In this document: one piece after another, positions 59,171 through 64,000 of the stretch | How the letters are laid out: the number at the start of each line of letters is the position of its first letter | Position numbering within the stretch: position 1 is the first letter of the stretch | Assembly (NCBI GenBank): GCA_022702705.1 | Contig: CM040426.1 | Coordinates: 75,475,306 to 75,539,305 of the forward strand | DNA from: Papilionanthe hookeriana x Papilionanthe teres | Taxonomy: Eukaryota; Streptophyta; Magnoliopsida; Asparagales; Orchidaceae | Reading direction: 5' to 3' | DNA: 64,000 nt | Program-made: the position numbers and the translations under genes | The notes under the pieces: model-generated | The model's database searches: none | The model's input: the letters and a program-made list of their open reading frames with translations, nothing else | What the model was told of the DNA's origin: nothing

Positions 59171-59532
59171 AGGACCTAGGTCTAGTTAGAATCTATGGTG
59201 GTTCATCACGGACCCGAATTTTATGGTCCGCTATTTTAAAGTGTGGTATTTGTTGAACCTTGGAATGTTTTTGGAGTCACGTCACCTCAAAAAAAGTTAT
59301 AAAACGGAGAAGAGAACTAGAAAAATATATAAGAAAAAGGGGGAAAAGAGAGAACTCTAACTTTATTAAGCAAAGGATAACTTCAAAGAATTTTGATCCT
59401 TTGTTTTGATCCGTGTACCTTGAGGTGGCCTCTTCTATCTATAGGTTTTGGTTGGTCTTAATATGCTGCACAAGTCAGTGCACAATAAATACAAAGATAT
59501 ATCAAAATAAATTTAAGAGTCGGCGTGTCATG

Positions 59533-59902
59533 ATAGCGAAATTATTACATACGAACAACGTATATAGCTATGCGTACGTAATCTCAAATAACATAACAAT
59601 AACTCATAATAACGATATAAATATCACCAAAATGGAACGGCAGAGGTTATTGGAAGGTTATTAGGAATTATTTCAGCGTTATTTGAGTTAATGACTCAAA
59701 AACATAACAGATAAAAAAATATAAAAGTGAAACCACGAAAGTTATTATAGCGTTATTAGGGGGTTATTGGAAGATTTTTGGAATTAATGCTGCAATAACT
59801 ACCAAATAACCTCCCAATAATCCCGAAAATACACAACTATAGAGGTTATTCACTGGTTATTAGAAAGAAGTACGTACGCAATATTGCGTACATTGTCGCT
59901 AT
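59533..59902. mobile_element. Mutator-like MITE with GTTATT/AATAAC interior, upstream of BAHD copy 2
   Basis: Paralogue of the 51754-52147 element carried along by the duplication. ATAGCGAAATTATTACATAC on the left pairs loosely with ATAGCGACAATGTACGC reversed from the right. The interior shares AGATTTTTGGAATTAATGCT and CAAATAACCTCCCAATAATC with the copy 1 element. The target duplication is no longer recognisable. It ends about 310 bp before the ATG. Confidence 0.65.
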
Positions 59903-59999
59903 GCTTATTATTATTATTATTATTTTTTTCCTTTTTCGGTTCAAAGTCATGAGACAGTTTTCGTTTTTAACATTACTTTCTCCCGTTCTTTAAGATGTT

Positions 60000-60180
60000 A
60001 GGAAGAATTTTTTCATCAGGACTTCGCACGTTGAGCTACGTGCAGAATCCGATCGCTGCAGCACATCGTGGCAGCGATCAAAAAAATTTTTTTTTTAAAA
60101 TAAAAATAAAAATGGGACCGGCTCGGAGGATGAGTGGCGTAGAGCGGAGTCCTAATGGAGTCCTAATGGAAAAATTTTTC
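60000..60180. mobile_element. 181-bp MITE in the 5' leader of BAHD copy 2
   Basis: AAGATGTT is duplicated on both sides (59992-59999 and 60181-60188). The copy 1 leader has one uninterrupted AAGATGTTGTAGCAGC just before its ATG, so this is a clean post-duplication insertion. Termini are GAAGAATTTTTTCATCAGGA on the left and GAAAAATTTTTCCATTAGGA reversed from the right. It ends 34 bp before the start codon. An 8-bp duplication suggests hAT; a 9-bp one with a mismatch would suggest Mutator. Confidence 0.85.
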
Positions 60181-60214
60181 AAGATGTTGTAGCAGCAACA
60201 CAGAAAAGGCAGCC

Positions 60215-61027
60215 ATGTCGGAATCTGAAGCTGAGAAAGTCCGCATCATCTCTCGTCACACAATCCGGCCATCCCCACCACCCGCTGCCGCCGCCGCCGC
60301 CGCGAAATCCCGCATCCGCCAAATCCATCTGAACCAATGGGATCTAAACCTTCTCTCCATTCACTACATTCAAAAGGGCATCCTTTTCCCTCCACCAATC
60401 CCCGACCACAACCTCCTCATCCCCCTCCTCCTCTCCTCCTTCTCCCAAACCCTCGATCTATTCTACCCCTTAGCCGGCCGCCTCTCCACCACCCACCACC
60501 CCACCTACTCCATCTTCATCCACGCCAACGACGCCGGCGCCGAGTTCATCCACTCCTCCGCCCCTCACCTCTCATCCTCCGACTTCAACTCCTCCCTCTT
60601 CATCCCCCCAGCCGTCAGATCCCTCTTCCCACTCGACAACCTCGTGAACCACGATGGGCATACCTTTCCCCTGCTGGCGGCGCAGGCCAATATCCTCGCC
60701 GACGGGTCTCTCTTTCTTGCCTGCTCGCTGAATCACTCGGTGGCCGATGGGGCGTCGTTTTGGCATTTCATTAATACATGGTCGGCGCTGACACGGTCTG
60801 CCAGTGCGAATATTGGTGATGCTGGCCTGCCGGTGATTCAGCACTGGTTTCATCCCTCAACTCCTCCTCCGCTCGAGCTTCCGTTCCGAGATGAATCTGA
60901 GTTTATTGTTCGGGATCCACTTCCGGTGACGAGGGAGTGTTTCTTCCATTTCTCCGGCGGGGCCGTCGCGCGGCTCAAGGATAAAGCTAACCAGGAGATG
61001 GGCGTTACCATGATCTCCTCTCTGCAG
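60215..61027 (+). CDS. BAHD acyltransferase, copy 2, first exon only
   Basis: The exon is 271 codons from ATG to CAG|GT, with no stop or frameshift. It is close to copy 1: about nine amino-acid changes plus a two-residue longer Ala run at residues 24-30, from a GCC repeat. HXXXD is intact (HSVAD, residues 174-178). The second exon that should supply DFGWG is not found before 64000. Intron homology to copy 1 ends near 62767, and the sequence then passes into a Mutator-like MITE piece and LINE RNase H sequence. Either exon 2 lies beyond the window or the gene is a truncated pseudogene. The leader carries a 181-bp MITE that may change expression. Confidence 0.8.
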
Positions 61028-62770
61028 GTACTCCCTTTTTCATTAGTTCCTTCAATACGTTCGTTGTATGCTTTATTAGGAGATAAATAATAATAACAAA
61101 ACTTGATGTCAAATAAAAAATATAATTTTTAAATAATTTTGATAATTTAAAAAATATTGAATTTTAATATGTATTTGAGTATATTTTTATTCACTAGTTT
61201 TTAAACTAGTTGATTCACGAGCTATCAAGTTGAATTAGGGCTGACTTGAATTTGACTTGTTAGCTTATCGAGCTCGGTTTACAAGCCACTTAGCGAGCCA
61301 AGCCCAGACATGATGAGGAGTTAGCTTCACTAACTTATACATAGGGTGCACTTGATGAGCAACTTGAACTCGCTCTATCATGTTTATTTAAACGAGTAAA
61401 TAGACAAAACATACATTTTTAAAAAACTTTAACCTTAAAGGAATCAACTATATACATAGTCTAACTTATTTGTTAATGTTCAAGAACAAACTCAATTTTT
61501 GTTTTGCAACTCGTTAAATATTCTATACTTATATGATATATTATTTAAATAAATTTTAATTATTTATAATATATTGATAATATATTTAATATCAATATGA
61601 ACATAAAATTAATGTATTTTTTTTATTTTAACTAATTAATTTATCAGTATTTATTTATACTATTTGATTATAAAAATAATTTTATTTATAACTTATATAT
61701 TATTTTATTTACTTTAAAAAAATTAATTAGACGCCATATTGAAATCTAGCCAATTACTTATTTATATAGATTTATAAAATTATTTATAAAAAATTTTATG
61801 CATAAAATGAAATACTCATTAAGATTTTAAATTGTTTACGATTTTTATATGAAAAATTATGTAAAAATTAAAATTTTAATTTTAAATGAAAAATTAGGTT
61901 CACATCTTAACTTTTAATTAATATAGACAAATCAAGTACAAATCAAGCACGATCATTAACATTTTTATGCGAATCAAGTATAGACATACATATGAAAGCT
62001 TTTCTCAAGTTGGAACTGAACACGAACAATTTATAATTCGGTAATGCCAAATCCAAATCATGACATATTTGACACAACGCAGCTTGATTACAACTTTACT
62101 TACCATGCTAATTTGATTTCCTTCTCCACCTGCCATCGAGCGATATTTTTTTCGCACTTCAAAAATTTTCTATTTATTTAATCCTATTTATTTAATCCAT
62201 TTGGGGCGGCGATTGAGCGGTGGTGCGGCACCACACTTTAATTTTATCTGTTCGGGTAAACTGCATTTTGACAGCTTTTTCAAAAAATTGCCGCTGAAAA
62301 TTGAGTTTTTCTACCCGTTTTGATTAGGTGTGGTAATAATTTTCTAATTTTAATATTAATTTTTTTCTTTAAAAAATTTATAATAATCATCATAATTTTT
62401 CAATGATCAGCTTATTTTTAACCTGGTTCAGAGCTACTTTTTAATAAATTAGAGCTGACACCCAAAGAGAATCTTGTGCATAGCGGCATATAAGTGAGTG
62501 GCCCACGTAGCTGGTTTGGCGGTGAATGTTGACATTCATAATTATATCCGTTGGAAATCTGTATTTCCAACGGAGTGACCTGTCCCACATGCATGGCAGA
62601 TAAAACATATTGTTAATATTATTATATAATGAATCTTTTTTGTATTTACATACCAACACCCTTTGTGTCATGAATTTATGCTTAAAAATACATTTTTATT
62701 TTTTGAAAAATTAATAACAGTTATAATTTTGATATAATATTAAAAAATATGAGTGATATGTATTTAAATA
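61028..62770 (+). other. Intron 1 of BAHD copy 2, homologous to 53129-55258
   Basis: Colinear with the copy 1 intron (for example CGAGTAAATAGACA, GAACAATTTAT, GGGTAAACT(A/G)CGTTTTGACA and CCTGTCCCACATGCATGG), minus the Tourist-like insertion. Part of it (61236 to about 62098) begins TAGGGCTGACTTGAA and ends GATTACAACTTTA, perhaps an older hAT-type repeat present before the duplication. Confidence 0.7.
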
Positions 62771-62837
62771 TGTAATTTAGTTATGAGATGTGTAAATATA
62801 TAAGAATTGTGGGGTATATAATCAAATGTCTCTTTAA

Positions 62838-63082
62838 TTTGCGAATAACCTCCTAATAACGCCTCAAAAACTTCTGCGGTTTCATTTTATATTTTTTATC
62901 TGTTATTCGGGGTATTATGAGGTTATTGAGAGGTTATTGCTCAAATCACGCTGCAATAACTTCATAATAACCTGTCAATAACCCCAGCAGTTTCATTTTA
63001 ATATTATTCACAGGTTATTCACTGATTATTCGGGGATTATGTATGCAAGGCTGCGTCTGTATGGAATAAATTTCTCTTTTAT
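62838..63082. mobile_element. Mutator-like MITE with GTTATT/AATAAC interior, one-ended
   Basis: Only the right terminus is clear (reversed: GAAATTTATTCCATACAGAC, then GCAGCCTTGCATACATAATC). The interior has phased AATAACCTCC and GGTTATTGAG words as in the 51754 element. The left terminus is missing where BAHD intron homology ends. Confidence 0.6.
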
Positions 63083-63470
63083 ATATGGCTAAAAATTGTA
63101 TTTATATGACTTTGAACACTTGCTATTTTTGGAAGAAGAAAACAAAATTCTAAAGCAACGGAGCAATTAGGTAGGCTACCACCTCCTACATTATTAATTA
63201 ATTTAAACAATCAAATTATTAATATTCTAATTATTATTATTTTTTCATTTTTTAGTAAAAGAGCACTATGACTTTAATTTTATTACTAAAAAATAAGAAA
63301 AATATAAAACCGGGAAAAAGACCCCTAACTCACACACCCTACAAAATCCTCAAAAAAATAAAAAACAAGGTCCTTTTTCCTAAAAAGAAAAATACAACTC
63401 CACACGACACGACCAACAAAAAACACGACACAAAGAAACAAAGACTAATACTCTAAAGAAACTAAATGAG
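63083..63470. other. AT-rich sequence, nothing recognised
   Basis: A-rich noncoding sequence; the 62-codon Lys-rich frame in it is a composition artefact. Confidence 0.6.
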
Positions 63471-63479
63471 ATAAGCAAT

Positions 63480-63911
63480 CAGGTAAATTGTTAGACACAA
63501 CAGGTTTCCTTAATTTCGATCCAAGCTTAGCAATCCAATCCACCATCTTGTCTCCATCTCTTTTAGTATGATTCCAAACAATATTAAGTTCAACAGCAAT
63601 TGTTTTAATTCTTTTAACCTGCAATATAATACTCCAGTAGCAATTAAGGTTAGAGCTGCAAATATTCTAAAGGTATAATGAGTCCATTTCCAAAATAATA
63701 TTAAACCATCTCATTTTTTTGCAATAAGTAGTGCAAAAGTAATAGCTTTAGCTTCAGCTATTAAAGAGGATAAAGCTAGTAGAGGAGCAACAAACAAATA
63801 TAGCATACTACCATTCCAGTCTCTACAAATACCTCCAATCCCAACAACCAAAGATTTCCAAGAGCCATCAGTATTGATCTTAATGAAAGGAGCAGGTGGT
63901 TTAAGCCACAC
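63480..63911 (-). pseudogene. LINE-type RNase H domain remnant
   Basis: The minus strand reads WLKPPAPFIKINTDGSWKS, then GIGGICRDWNGSMLYLF and SSLIAEAKAITFALLIAKK (63908-63711). This is the RNase H-like fold found at the C-terminus of plant non-LTR polyproteins, with the first catalytic Asp (NTDGS) and Glu (AEAKA) visible. The next block, NIILEMDSLYLLEYLQL, follows after a frameshift, and later sequence has many stops. Inactive. It continues the repeat block that replaces the expected second exon of BAHD copy 2. Confidence 0.75.
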
Positions 63912-64000
63912 AACTGAATTGAAACTCTTAACCGAAAACTATAACCTTATATTAAGCTTATTAGCAATAATAATTAAGCAATTATTGCTATTCAGCTGAT

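Overview
This is nuclear DNA of a flowering plant. The evidence is three spliced plant genes with GT-AG introns (a class II poly(A)-binding protein, a nucleolar MIF4G protein and a BAHD acyltransferase pair), plant Ty1/copia elements with a Met-tRNA type primer site, and plant MITE families. The bulk is AT-rich and repeat-laden. The acyltransferase first exons are strikingly GC-rich, which would fit a monocot, but that is only an inference.

Layout. 1-5.0 kb: 5' exons of a NOM1/SGD1-like ribosome-biogenesis gene (minus strand), whose next exon is not found before the left edge. A GC-rich foldback element and a hAT-like MITE lie directly upstream (5.07-5.66 kb). 5.7-24 kb: a gene desert. Its core (about 10.1-20.1 kb) holds two oppositely oriented, diverged copies of one unclassified element, including 40-bp and 33-bp minisatellites. 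A LINE remnant lies at 22.3-22.9 kb. 24.2-39.1 kb: a complete poly(A)-binding protein gene (minus, nine exons, 660 residues). Its introns are inflated by a defective copia element, a hAT-like MITE with an exact 8-bp target duplication, a TTAA-flanked MITE and other repeats. 39.4-51.2 kb: repeats only, namely a Tourist-like MITE, a copia LTR with an internal remnant, an unclassified retroelement piece, a decayed CACTA (TNP2) transposase and a 3'-truncated copia element. 51.7-63 kb: a direct segmental duplication carrying a BAHD acyltransferase. Copy 1 is complete (two exons, 452 residues). Copy 2 has an intact first exon, but its second exon is not in the window. 63.5-63.9 kb: a LINE-type RNase H remnant.

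The three host genes have unrelated housekeeping or specialised-metabolism roles and form no pathway together. The most informative part of the window is its record of transposition. Several insertions can be proven from target duplications or from the empty site in the paralogous acyltransferase copy. One terminal-inverted-repeat family (45.2, 51.8, 59.5 and 62.8 kb) has an unusual interior made of six-base words (GTTATT/AATAAC or GTTACA/TGTAAC) spaced about 10-11 bp apart. All comparisons were made by eye; no alignment or database search was run.
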